A stretch of DNA of 64,000 nt from Culicoidibacter larvae. GTDB taxonomy: Bacteria; Bacillota_I; Bacilli_A; Culicoidibacterales; Culicoidibacteraceae. How positions within the stretch are numbered: the first letter of the stretch is position 1; each line of letters begins with the position of its first letter. Shown here piece after piece: positions 18,901-26,156 of this stretch. The notes under the pieces were generated by a model. That model worked only from the letters and a program-made list of their open reading frames with translations. It had not been told where the DNA came from and ran no database searches. The DNA lies in NCBI RefSeq assembly GCF_005771635.1, contig NZ_VBWP01000001.1:186001-250000 (forward strand), in the 5' to 3' direction. The position numbers and the translations under genes were made by a program.

Positions 18901-19631
18901 ATCAACTGGCAGCACAACTTGTTAATGCATCTTCATGGGCTGATCAATCAATGTCAGTAGGAAATACCACAATATCGGGATATGTTAACTATGGGCTGGA
19001 TATTAATGCTTTAAAAGCGGGAGAATACAGAGTTTTGTTGAGTTATAGTAAATACAAAGTGTGGATTGCAAATCCTGAAAATAAGCAAAGTACAATTAAG
19101 TTAGGTGATTCAGGAAAAACTGCTACTATCTTTACTCAATCCGATGGTAACTTGCGGATTAAGATTACTGACAATTCTTCTTCTGTTTCTTGGCCATTAC
19201 CAGGTGGGAAGGTCACATATGGAATAGGCGATTATGAGGACCATACCGGGGTTGATGTTCAAGGGAATTTTTATGGTGGTGATTCAATAGTAAGCATCAT
19301 TTCTGGTACAGTTATAGAAACGAATAATAGTTGTCCAACCACTGGTCATTGTAGTGATCAGTTTGGTAATTATGTTATTATTCATGGAAAATATAATGGA
19401 AAAGATTATGTAATTATGTATGCGCATATGCAACAATACAGTGTCTCTGTTTCTGTCGGACAAAACATCCAGTCTGGGCAAAAAATTGGACAAGTAGGAG
19501 ACAGTGGTTTAAGTTTCGGTTATCACGTTCATGTAGAAGTACTAAAAAACCGAACTACATGGACATATTACAAAGGTCCAGGAGGAAGAGAAGGAATAGA
19601 TTTCCGGAGAGAATTTAATATTTGGGGATAA
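15987..19631 (+). CDS. Secreted M23 peptidase with eight extracellular repeats
   Basis: 1214 residues behind AGAGGAGGAG. A signal peptide (cleavage near VFAFE) and an acidic linker are followed by eight repeats of about 121 residues. Each begins like YLFSMVQDGQFKIQAD and contains GYINYGLKLADW and GEYEVKV; two types alternate (VQDGQFKIQAD and IEYGQLRIQAD). Repeats 3-4 and 5-6 are almost identical, a recent duplication. The C-terminal 130 residues are a LytM/M23 domain with all zinc and catalytic motifs (HTGVDV, MYAHM, HVHVEV), expected to cut peptidoglycan cross-bridges. There is no LPXTG. The repeats may bind the cell wall. Role: wall remodelling or attack on other bacteria (inference). Confidence 0.88.
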   Translation: MKKFLFVIITMIMVVSVTPLDVFAFEQEQSATNTELSTANNAEDDGAISENQGTDNSEEISGNNVNKGAQRAADLTSIAQPTELNASYLFSIVQDGQFKIQADTRNGESTLNAADVSAKLINVLNGSEQSMVVGPTSKPGYINYGLNLNDWNVGEYKIQITNNQKQFKIFNSENKQSIATLGTTEKIASISQEDGELRIVISTMSADYLAGIIEYGQFRIQAETRIGSQPLSAPNVSAKLVNVNTQQETTLTPTATSMLGRINLGLNLSDWNIGEYEVKINSGNNVNWISNTINIQESFDLGTTGRVATISRVENKLHISITEHSNLTANYLFSMVQDGQFKIQADTKNESVSMTNTDVSAKLVDVNTGTEQSMIVGPTSKSGYINYGLKLADWEFGEYEVKVTNKNLTSWVMNSDNQQSVAILGNTGKIAFVNQNNGHLRITITSLSADYLFGLIEYGQLRIQADSRLGSQTLTASNVTAKLVEINTKQETTLTPTITSVAGRINYGLNLASWNIGEYEILVTTGNTSAWMTNVSNKQETIALGTTGKVATINQTNNKLRITVTEYANLNADYLFSMVQDGQFKIQADTKNETISQSANDVSAKLINVTTGTEQSMIVGATSKSGYINYGMKLADWDFGEYEVKVTNKNLTSWIMNSGNQQSVDILGNTGKIAFVNQNNGHLRITITSLSADYLFGMIEYGQLRIQADSRLGSQTLTVANVTAELVNINTREEISLTPTITSVAGRINYGLNLASWNIGEYEIRINNGKNKSWMTNSSNRNEIILLDAASNKVAITKQVDNHLRIIITNATNINASHLYTLNENNRFIIQADSTFEVEDGTQKLSSGIVSAKFVNTINNKEQDMIIGPTSKDGYINYGINAQDLVPGHYEIKLTSGTITTWITAQTNMKETFSIGNSGKLAEMNVVDGRLHIKITSLTANLVAGINENGQFKVQADTRVNETNSSTALSRDQLAAQLVNASSWADQSMSVGNTTISGYVNYGLDINALKAGEYRVLLSYSKYKVWIANPENKQSTIKLGDSGKTATIFTQSDGNLRIKITDNSSSVSWPLPGGKVTYGIGDYEDHTGVDVQGNFYGGDSIVSIISGTVIETNNSCPTTGHCSDQFGNYVIIHGKYNGKDYVIMYAHMQQYSVSVSVGQNIQSGQKIGQVGDSGLSFGYHVHVEVLKNRTTWTYYKGPGGREGIDFRREFNIWG
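16239..18900 (+). repeat. Eight tandem protein repeats in the M23 peptidase gene
   Basis: Units start at about 16239, 16600, 16970, 17329, 17697, 18058, 18430 and 18800, spaced close to 365 bases. The pair 16970-17696 and the pair 17697-18429 share long identical DNA stretches. Confidence 0.85.
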
Positions 19632-19635
19632 ATCT

Positions 19636-19672
19636 AAAAGCCATGGTCGGACCTGACCGTTGCTTTTCTTTT
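19636..19672 (+). terminator. Imperfect terminator after the M23 gene
   Basis: AAAAGCCATGGTC pairs with GACCGTTGCTTTT with mismatches, followed by CTTTTT. Confidence 0.7.
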
Positions 19673-19745
19673 TCCCCGATAACTGGTAATTAAAGCCTGA
19701 ATACTGTAAAATATAAAGAAATGTTCAGAATACAAAGGAGGCACT

Positions 19746-20252
19746 ATGAGTTATTTAATCACAATCGGCATTATATTAGTGACTTTGTTTGTACTTTTTT
19801 GTAAACCATTCCAATTGTTTTTCTGGATTGTTGCATTAGTGAATCATCCAAGGCAAGCTGGACTTAATAAGAGTGCTGCAACTGACCTTGAAAAAATTCT
19901 CGAGGAACACGACATGAGTGATAGTGTTAAATTACAATATATTAATCTGATTCCTAGCATTGGTAGGCATAAAAATACTAGAATAGCTGAAAGTATTCAA
20001 TTTGAGATAGCTGGAGTATCAAGTAAAAATGCCTTTTTAAACTAAGTACTGTTCATCCTCCAAGTTTTATCAAAAACGGATTTCGAATTCTCTATATTGG
20101 TTTTTCAACAATATGATGAAGAAAGCAAATACCGTCAATCGCTAACTTTATCTAATGCTGGCGAATCAGAAGTACTTTTTTCAGTTATTAATGATATTGA
20201 CATTGAGAGACTTGAAAGTGTTGCGCAGTATTGGGAAAGTGAAAATATTTAA
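19746..20252 (+). pseudogene. Hypothetical gene split by an in-frame TAA
   Basis: ATG at 19746 follows AAGGAGG and encodes a membrane-anchored protein of 99 residues (N-terminal helix IGIILVTLFVLFC, then a soluble helical part) ending with TAA at 20043-20045. The same frame then continues without stop for 68 more codons to TAA at 20250, with coding-like composition (DFEFSILVFQQYDEES, VINDIDIERLESVAQYW). This looks like one gene of about 168 codons broken by a nonsense mutation. A single-base sequencing error or readthrough are alternatives. Function not recognised. Confidence 0.6.
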
Positions 20253-20288
20253 GCTATAATAAAAGAACAAAACAGAGGAGGAATAGTT

Positions 20289-20813
20289 ATGGGTAAAATT
20301 GTTTTGAACTTAGCAATGAGTTTGGATGGTTATATTGCGAGAAAAAATGGTGCCTACGATTGGATTGTGGGTCAGGATGATACGAAGCTGGATACGGCAG
20401 GGCAATTGGATTTTAATCGGTTTCTTGATGAAATGGATATTATTGTAATGGGTAAAAATTCGTATGTTCAAGGGTTAGCTGTCGAATATGCTGGCCGCAA
20501 TATTGTAGTTGTTGCCAATGATGCTGATTTTGAAGTGATGGCCGGTCATGTCGTTTATAGCGGTGACGAAATTATTGAAAAAATGCTTGCCGAAAAAGCA
20601 AATGGCAAGAATATTTATCTATTTGGCGGCGGATTAACCATAGATGCTTTTATGAAAGCAGATGTTATTGATGAATTTATTATCGGTTATATTCCAACAA
20701 TTTTGGGTGAGGGCATTCCGCTTTTTTATGAAGGTAACCCGGAGATTCCGTTGCATCTGAATGAAGTATATATTAGTGATGGAACGATAATTGGATGTTA
20801 CAGTCGCCGATAA
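20289..20813 (+). CDS. Dihydrofolate reductase family protein (RibD C-terminal type)
   Basis: 174 residues starting with KIVLNLAMSLDGYIARKNGAYDW, the nucleotide-binding N-terminus of the YyaP/RibD-C group. NIYLFGGGLTIDAFMKADVIDE is the family's second NADPH-binding motif, and IGYIPTILGEGIPLF closes the domain. These proteins reduce folate-like or pyrimidine substrates; the substrate of this stand-alone group is mostly unknown, and it is probably not the housekeeping DHFR. AGAGGAGG precedes the ATG. Confidence 0.85.
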   Translation: MGKIVLNLAMSLDGYIARKNGAYDWIVGQDDTKLDTAGQLDFNRFLDEMDIIVMGKNSYVQGLAVEYAGRNIVVVANDADFEVMAGHVVYSGDEIIEKMLAEKANGKNIYLFGGGLTIDAFMKADVIDEFIIGYIPTILGEGIPLFYEGNPEIPLHLNEVYISDGTIIGCYSRR

Positions 20814-20816
20814 TTT

Positions 20817-20862
20817 GGGAGAAAGTACGGACGGATGAGCGCAGTGAGGCGCCACCCGTCCA
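20817..20862 (+). other. GGGAGAAAG element with a GC-rich hairpin before a GNAT gene
   Basis: GGGAGAAAG is followed by GGACGG and a distant CCGTCC, with a GC-rich interior that also contains GCGC/GGCGC. The right side is AAAACC rather than a T-run, so it is not a good terminator. It may be a decayed one, or a leader structure for the 20891 gene. Confidence 0.4.
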
Positions 20863-20890
20863 AAACCTTAGCAACGCAGGAGGTGCTGAA

Positions 20891-21643
20891 ATGGAGAAGG
20901 CAGAAGTATTAGCGCGATTGTATGAAGATGAGTTGCTGCAGGCAACGAATATTCAGATGGTGCAATCGGGATATGCTAAGGAAGTGTTTGTGCATAGCAA
21001 TGGCGATGTTATTGAGGGTTTGTTGGTGCTCAGCGATGAGGGCAACAAGCATATGGCGGGCGTGCTGGCAAGTACGCCCGCGGCATTGGCTGCAATTGCT
21101 GAACAGCTGAGGCAGCTGCCGTTTCGGCCGCTTTTGTTGCACGGCCGGTATGATGAGATTGCGCAATTGTTGCCAGGGCGGGAGATAAAACCGCAGGTTT
21201 TTTATCGTTATGAGGGGCCGATACAAGAGGTCACGGATAATATTTGCCGGGCTGAAAATGTGGCGGCTGATAAGGAGAAGATGCTGGATTTATACAGTGT
21301 GCTTTTTGAAGAGAATGTTCATGGCAGTATGAGTGATGAGCGCTTAATTCGTGATTTAGCGTTGGGTGTTTATTTTATATATAGCGGTGATGAAGTTGCT
21401 GGTTTGGCGCGATATTCGGCTAAAAGCGATAATTATGCTGAGATTAATACTGTGATTGTTGATAATAAATTTCGTGGTCAGGGTTTAGGTAAGGCTTTAC
21501 TTAAACACATGATTAATCAGAGTTTTGCTGAGCGCCGGACGCCATTCCTGGTTACTGGTGAAGATAATGTTATTGCTAGAAAAATGTATGAGGGATTAGG
21601 TTTTGAACAAGCTGCCTTGTATGCTTATGAGTTTTATGAATAG
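20891..21643 (+). CDS. GNAT family N-acetyltransferase
   Basis: ATG at 20891 sits 7 bases after GGAGG; an upstream open frame from 20795 runs through the GC-rich hairpin and is unlikely. 250 residues, with an N-terminal half of unknown fold and a C-terminal GNAT domain. The acetyl-CoA loop is seen in INTVIVDNKFRGQGLGKALL (R/Q-x-x-G-x-G/A motif) and NVIARKMYEGLGF closes it. The acceptor is unknown. It is probably co-transcribed with the DHFR-like gene, which ends 78 bases upstream. Confidence 0.8.
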   Translation: MEKAEVLARLYEDELLQATNIQMVQSGYAKEVFVHSNGDVIEGLLVLSDEGNKHMAGVLASTPAALAAIAEQLRQLPFRPLLLHGRYDEIAQLLPGREIKPQVFYRYEGPIQEVTDNICRAENVAADKEKMLDLYSVLFEENVHGSMSDERLIRDLALGVYFIYSGDEVAGLARYSAKSDNYAEINTVIVDNKFRGQGLGKALLKHMINQSFAERRTPFLVTGEDNVIARKMYEGLGFEQAALYAYEFYE

Positions 21644-21651
21644 AATGTTTT

Positions 21652-21692
21652 GACCTGGATATGGCCTTGGGCCATATCCAGGTCTTTTTTTC
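21652..21692 (+). terminator. Strong intrinsic terminator
   Basis: GACCTGGATATGGCC and GGCCATATCCAGGTC form a 15-bp perfect stem with a 3-base loop followed by eight T's. Confidence 0.95.
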
Positions 21693-21705
21693 CACCTACA
21701 TTTCG

Positions 21706-21714
21706 TGGTATAAT
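21706..21714 (+). promoter_or_regulatory. Extended -10 promoter of the M20 peptidase gene
   Basis: TGGTATAAT lies 29 bases upstream of the ATG. There is no clear -35 box. Confidence 0.55.
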
Positions 21715-21742
21715 TCAGATATGTGTTTTAGGAGGTTTTTTT

Positions 21743-22933
21743 ATGGATAGAACCGAACAGATTAAGGGATTGGCGAAGCAATTTTTGCCGCGGATTCAGG
21801 CGATTCGCCGTGATTTACATATGCATCCGGAACTTGCTTATAATGAGGTGCGAACTTCAGGAGTTGTGAAGCAGGTTTTAGATGAGATTGGAATTCCATA
21901 TAGCAGCGTTTTTAATACTGGTGTGTTGGGAATTATTGAGGGAACTAAGCCTGCTGAGGGAAAGTTACCGGTTGTTTTATTGCGTGCCGATATGGATGCA
22001 TTGCCGATTCAAGAGGAAGTTGATGTTGATTTTAAGTCAACAGTTGAGCAAGTGATGCATGCGTGTGGTCACGATGGACATACGTCAGGACTCTTGGGAG
22101 CGGCAATGATTCTGCATCAATTGCGTGATAGTTTTAGCGGTACGGTGAAACTGATGTTTCAACCGGCGGAGGAAACTGAGGGCGGTGCCCGGCAGATGAT
22201 TGAAGAAGGCATTTTAGAGAATCCTAAAGTTGATGCCGGATTCGGGCTGCATTTATTTGGCGGTGCTGAACGTGGTGAAGTACGTGTAAAAGCCGGTGAA
22301 TTATATGGTGCGCCAGACGAGTTTGAGATTACTATTATCGGTGTTGGTGGCCATGCTGCCGAGCCGAATAAAAGTGTAGATCCGATTAGTGTGGCAACGC
22401 AGTTTATTAGTAATACGCAGACAATTCTGACGCGGCGCATCGATCCGATGATGCCGGCGGTGATTTCGTTTTGTAGTTTTCATGCTGGTGATGGATTTAA
22501 TGTTATTCCCGGAGAGGCAACTTTGCGTGGGACAATCAGAACCTTGAATCCGGGTGTGCGCAAGCAGATTCCGGAACTGATGGAGCAGATGCTGAAAGAC
22601 ATTTGTCATGCAAATGATGCGAAGTATGTATTCAACTATATGCCATCATATCCGCCACTTATTAATGATGTTGCGATGACTGATTTTGCTGAGGCGGCAA
22701 TCACAAAAATCGTTGGCAGTGAAAAAGTGGCACGCCTTGAGCGGGCAAATCTTGGTGCTGAGGATTTTGCTTATATTACTGAAGCAATTCCGGCCTCATA
22801 TTATTTGGTTGGTATTAGGGAACCCGGGGGGGAAGAACCAATCTTTCATCATGCCAAGTTTGCTTGGAATGATGAAGTGTTGGAAATTTGTGCCGCAACC
22901 TTAGCACAGGTTGCAGTAGATTTTTTAAAATAA
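21743..22933 (+). CDS. M20 family metallopeptidase / amidohydrolase
   Basis: ATG at 21743 follows TAGGAGG; the open frame to 21650 passes through the terminator and is rejected. 396 residues. Metal-binding motifs are LRADMDALP, HACGHDGHTSGLL, FQPAEETEGGARQM (general base Glu) and the late LGAEDFAY, in the order of the IAA-amino-acid hydrolase/N-acetyl amino acid deacetylase/HipO branch. It should cleave an amide bond of an N-acyl amino acid in the cytosol. The precise substrate is not readable from sequence. Confidence 0.92.
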   Translation: MDRTEQIKGLAKQFLPRIQAIRRDLHMHPELAYNEVRTSGVVKQVLDEIGIPYSSVFNTGVLGIIEGTKPAEGKLPVVLLRADMDALPIQEEVDVDFKSTVEQVMHACGHDGHTSGLLGAAMILHQLRDSFSGTVKLMFQPAEETEGGARQMIEEGILENPKVDAGFGLHLFGGAERGEVRVKAGELYGAPDEFEITIIGVGGHAAEPNKSVDPISVATQFISNTQTILTRRIDPMMPAVISFCSFHAGDGFNVIPGEATLRGTIRTLNPGVRKQIPELMEQMLKDICHANDAKYVFNYMPSYPPLINDVAMTDFAEAAITKIVGSEKVARLERANLGAEDFAYITEAIPASYYLVGIREPGGEEPIFHHAKFAWNDEVLEICAATLAQVAVDFLK

Positions 22934-22954
22934 TCGAATGGGAGATTTATATTG

Positions 22955-23788
22955 ATGAAAAAAGTAACAGGGGTACTAATATTTTTAGCAATTATCGGGG
23001 GGATAGGTGCCGGTATTTATGGAATTATTATGATGTTTATTGAGTTACCGAAAGAGATGATGTGGTATTTAAGTCGCGGTGATATGAGCGCTTTATTTAT
23101 GCTTATTCCTTTGATACTTGTGCCGGGAAGTATCATTTTTGCTTTGTGGATTATGTATAGTGTATTTATCAAACCGGGACGGGTAAATAAACGGATGCAA
23201 GCAAGTGGAACCAAGAGTGTTGGTTTTGTTAAGTCACTAGCCCAAACGGGAACCTATATTAATGAGCAACCAGAAGTGAAATTTACCGTTGAAATTTTAC
23301 AAGATAATGGTTCAATGGTTGAAGCTGAGGTAAAAACAATTGTTGCGCTAACAGATTTGGCACAGTTGCAACCAGGAGTTCCTATTCCGGTTGTCTATAA
23401 TCCGACTACCATGGAATGTATTTTTGATAATACACCTGATACTGAGCGGTTACAAGATATGATTGATCGGTACCAGTCATCAAGAGACCCGCGCGGATTG
23501 ACATATAGCGAGCGGGTTGAAATTCGTAAACATGGTATTCAGACACCGGCAATTATTCAGGATATGAAGATTACCGGAGAGCAAGTTGGCGACAAACATG
23601 CGGTAGTGATTTCAATTGAATTACCGGTTACTGTTTTAGGCAGTGTGCAAGTAGTTAGCCGGGAAGTTTTCTGCGCACCGGCAATGCTAAGCGAGTTACA
23701 AATTGGCAAGATTATCAATGTCCAACTATTACCTGCACACCCAGAACGATTTGCAATTATTAATCAGGTTACTAAAGATGGTTTATAA
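22955..23788 (+). CDS. Two-helix membrane protein, function unknown
   Basis: 277 residues beginning at ATG 22955 behind GGGAG, 21 bases after the M20 gene and probably in its operon. Two membrane helices lie at residues 5-30 and 45-72 (LIFLAIIGGIGAGIYGIIM; LFMLIPLILVPGSIIFALW). The remainder is a soluble beta-rich region with two similar modules, each with a valine-rich strand pattern (VGFVKSLAQTGTYINEQPEV; TPAIIQDMKITGEQVGDKHA), like small beta-barrel DUF3592-type domains. Role unknown. Confidence 0.65.
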   Translation: MKKVTGVLIFLAIIGGIGAGIYGIIMMFIELPKEMMWYLSRGDMSALFMLIPLILVPGSIIFALWIMYSVFIKPGRVNKRMQASGTKSVGFVKSLAQTGTYINEQPEVKFTVEILQDNGSMVEAEVKTIVALTDLAQLQPGVPIPVVYNPTTMECIFDNTPDTERLQDMIDRYQSSRDPRGLTYSERVEIRKHGIQTPAIIQDMKITGEQVGDKHAVVISIELPVTVLGSVQVVSREVFCAPAMLSELQIGKIINVQLLPAHPERFAIINQVTKDGL

Positions 23789-23791
23789 AAT

Positions 23792-23826
23792 AAAAACCCC
23801 GACCTATCATTGATAGGTCGGGGTTT
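23792..23826. terminator. Bidirectional terminator
   Basis: AAACCCCGACCTATCA pairs with TGATAGGTCGGGGTTT between two convergent genes. Confidence 0.9.
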
Positions 23827-23832
23827 GTGCTA

Positions 23833-25236
23833 TTATTTGCGTTTCTTTAAGAGTAAAATTCCGCTTGCGGCAATACCAGCGCCAATCAAGAGATATGGCA
23901 GGGTATTTTCACCTGTAACCGGTAGCTCAGATACTGTATCATTTTCAATTTCAGCAGCTGGTGCGGCACTCGGTTTTTCATAGACGAAAGTAAGCACTTG
24001 CGTTCCAGCAGTTATTTTAGTAGCTTCTGGTTTTTTAATAAGTGTATAGCCATCGAATGCTTTAGCGTTTGGAACCGTGAAACTGCTTTGCAATGGTAGT
24101 TCGGTTGTTTCACTTGGCGCTAAAATGTTGCCGGCAGTGTCCAAATATTGGACTTCAACTCGACCGGTAAAGATTATCTTAGCATGAGTTAATGTTGCGA
24201 ATGCTGAGAAACCGCCGACGCGTTCAGTAAACGAGAAGTAGTCACTTGTGGTTTCGACAATACCTGATGCAGAGTCATAAGTAAAAGATAGTGGTTGATC
24301 GCGGAAAATAATGCTCGAATCAGGATTCTCATCATACATATATTTTGCAAAAGTATTACCGGCAGGGTTTACATTTGTCCCGGTTAAGGTGTTGTAGTTT
24401 ATTGCATCCACTAAATTGTTGTTAATTATCGGGAAGTCACTGATTTTTGCTAAATCAAGAGTTCGCATACTAGCAACCGGACAGGTTGTACAGATTGTTG
24501 GAAAAGTGTTATCAAAACGGCTATCGTAGTCAGTCATTAAGGGAATTAATGATGGCTGATAGGTATATGTACTTGTACCCTGCTCAACATATTGATATTG
24601 TGTATCTTTTTTAGTAACTAAAATTTGTGTAAATGAGTGAATGTTAGCACCGATACCATTTGGTGGCAACTGTGCACGAGCAGAAGCCAATGCAAATAAA
24701 TTATCAGTAGTTGCATATTCATTAAGACCGTTACTATAATTTAAGCTTATCGCGACACGTAGAAAACGCAATCCTTCAAAGTCAGTAATAGCATCAGCAT
24801 CAAGTTTCAGAACTTTACCGGTATTACCAACAGTCTGAACATAATTTTGATCAGCATTACCTAATGTTCTGGTATATAACATTTGCATGGAAATGTCATC
24901 AAGTGAATCTGGTTTACCAAAAAATATTGTGTTTAATTGCTTGCGCAAAGCATCATCAATGACAACATTCGGTAACTTGACAATTTCCTGCATATTATCG
25001 CCTAATGTCCAACCGCCAAAACTTGTCGTTGTTATAGAATAAGTTTCGAGCTCAGATGAAAGCTCATCCATATTCTCAGAACTTGGTTCAGTTATATTAT
25101 TGTCACTTGAAGCTGTATCTTCAGTAACTGTATTCCCTGCTGACACATCGCTAAATGCGGCCGCAGATAAAAAAAGCGGTTGAGTAAGTAGGATCCCTAA
25201 CCCTAAAACAGCAACCAAAGCTGGTAATCGTTTCAT
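23833..25236 (-). CDS. LPXTG-anchored surface protein with MucBP-like domain
   Basis: ATG at 25236 follows TGGGGGC. 467 residues: signal peptide (cleavage near LSAAA), Ser/Thr/Glu-rich stretch, then a 300-residue module I do not recognise that contains a CTTCP dicysteine. A MucBP-like unit near residues 355-425 begins VEVQYLDTAGN and ends VLTFVYEKP. LPVTGE, a hydrophobic span and KKRK form the sortase signal. It resembles the 1068 protein in its domain end, and probably binds host or environmental glycans. It is a lone gene, with terminators on both sides. Confidence 0.86.
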   Translation of the reverse strand: MKRLPALVAVLGLGILLTQPLFLSAAAFSDVSAGNTVTEDTASSDNNITEPSSENMDELSSELETYSITTTSFGGWTLGDNMQEIVKLPNVVIDDALRKQLNTIFFGKPDSLDDISMQMLYTRTLGNADQNYVQTVGNTGKVLKLDADAITDFEGLRFLRVAISLNYSNGLNEYATTDNLFALASARAQLPPNGIGANIHSFTQILVTKKDTQYQYVEQGTSTYTYQPSLIPLMTDYDSRFDNTFPTICTTCPVASMRTLDLAKISDFPIINNNLVDAINYNTLTGTNVNPAGNTFAKYMYDENPDSSIIFRDQPLSFTYDSASGIVETTSDYFSFTERVGGFSAFATLTHAKIIFTGRVEVQYLDTAGNILAPSETTELPLQSSFTVPNAKAFDGYTLIKKPEATKITAGTQVLTFVYEKPSAAPAAEIENDTVSELPVTGENTLPYLLIGAGIAASGILLLKKRK

Positions 25237-25328
25237 AAAATTTGCCCCCAAAGTCTATTTATAAATACAGTATACATTTTAACTATATTTTAATTATGAG
25301 TTTAGAATATCTTTTCGTGTTAAATTCT

Positions 25329-25373
25329 GGGAGAAAGCGATAAAAGCCCGCAACCTGAGGTTGCGGGCTTTTT
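25329..25373 (+). terminator. Orphan hairpin with GGGAGAAAG leader upstream of the two-component operon
   Basis: GGGAGAAAGCGAT is followed by AAAAGCCCGCAACC pairing with GGTTGCGGGCTTTTT. No plus-strand gene ends before it: the upstream gene is divergent. The same hairpin, in inverted form, follows the operon at 27560. Confidence 0.8.
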
Positions 25374-25403
25374 AAATTTAGTAAGAAAATTGAAAGAATT
25401 ATA

Positions 25404-25412
25404 TGGTATAAT
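25404..25412 (+). promoter_or_regulatory. Extended -10 promoter of the two-component operon
   Basis: TGGTATAAT lies 45 bases upstream of the ATG, just after the orphan terminator. Confidence 0.5.
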
Positions 25413-25457
25413 TTGAAAGGTTTAACAGGTATATTGTAGTTGTTAAGGAGGTATGTA

Positions 25458-26156
25458 ATGAACGATACAAAAATTTTAGTTGTTGATGATGATATTGAAA
25501 TAGCTTATGCAATTCAGCAGTTACTAATTAATGAAGGGTATACAGTACTCGAGGCACATAATGGTCTTGAAGCCTTACAGCTTATTGATGAACAAAATAT
25601 TCAGCTGATAATAATGGATATTATGATGCCAAAACTTGATGGCATTTCGGCACTGCTGAAAATCCGCGAATCAAAACATGTTCCAATTATTTTATTATCG
25701 GCAAAGTCGGAACAAAGTGATAAAGTTTTGGGGCTGTCAATCGGGGCAGATGATTATATTACTAAACCATATGATCCAGCTGAATTAGTTGCCCGGGTGC
25801 AGTCACAATTACGACGCTTCCTTACGTTCAACACAGAAAAGCGTGTTGGGGGAAACTGTATCATAATCGGGGGTCTAGAAATGAATTTAGATACTCATGA
25901 TTTTTATGTTGACGGTCAATCAGTAAAGTTGACGGTTACCGAATTTAAGATTTTGGAATTCTTAATGAGTCACCCCAATATTGTCTTTTCGGCACAACGA
26001 ATTTATGAACAAGTTTGGGATGAAGAAGCCTACGCCAGTGATAATGCGGTAATGGTACATGTGCGCCGGATTCGCGAGAAGATTGAATATAATCCAAAAG
26101 AACCAAAATATTTAAAGGTGGTGTGGGGCGTTGGCTACAAAATCGAAAACAATTAA
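25458..26156 (+). CDS. OmpR/PhoB family response regulator
   Basis: ATG at 25458, 6 bases after AAGGAGG. 232 residues: receiver domain (acidic pocket Asp10-Asp11-Asp12, phospho-acceptor Asp54 in IIMDIMMP, Lys in ITKPYDP) and a C-terminal winged helix (TVTEFKILEFLMSHPN, VHVRRIREKIE). It overlaps the histidine kinase gene by 26 bases, so they form a pair. It resembles the VanR/RegX group in architecture. Targets unknown. Confidence 0.93.
   Translation: MNDTKILVVDDDIEIAYAIQQLLINEGYTVLEAHNGLEALQLIDEQNIQLIIMDIMMPKLDGISALLKIRESKHVPIILLSAKSEQSDKVLGLSIGADDYITKPYDPAELVARVQSQLRRFLTFNTEKRVGGNCIIIGGLEMNLDTHDFYVDGQSVKLTVTEFKILEFLMSHPNIVFSAQRIYEQVWDEEAYASDNAVMVHVRRIREKIEYNPKEPKYLKVVWGVGYKIENN

Noticed and set aside
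20795-20890. Longer N-terminus for the GNAT protein
   Set aside because: It would run through the GC-rich hairpin and has no ribosome site; ATG 20891 has a clear GGAGG.
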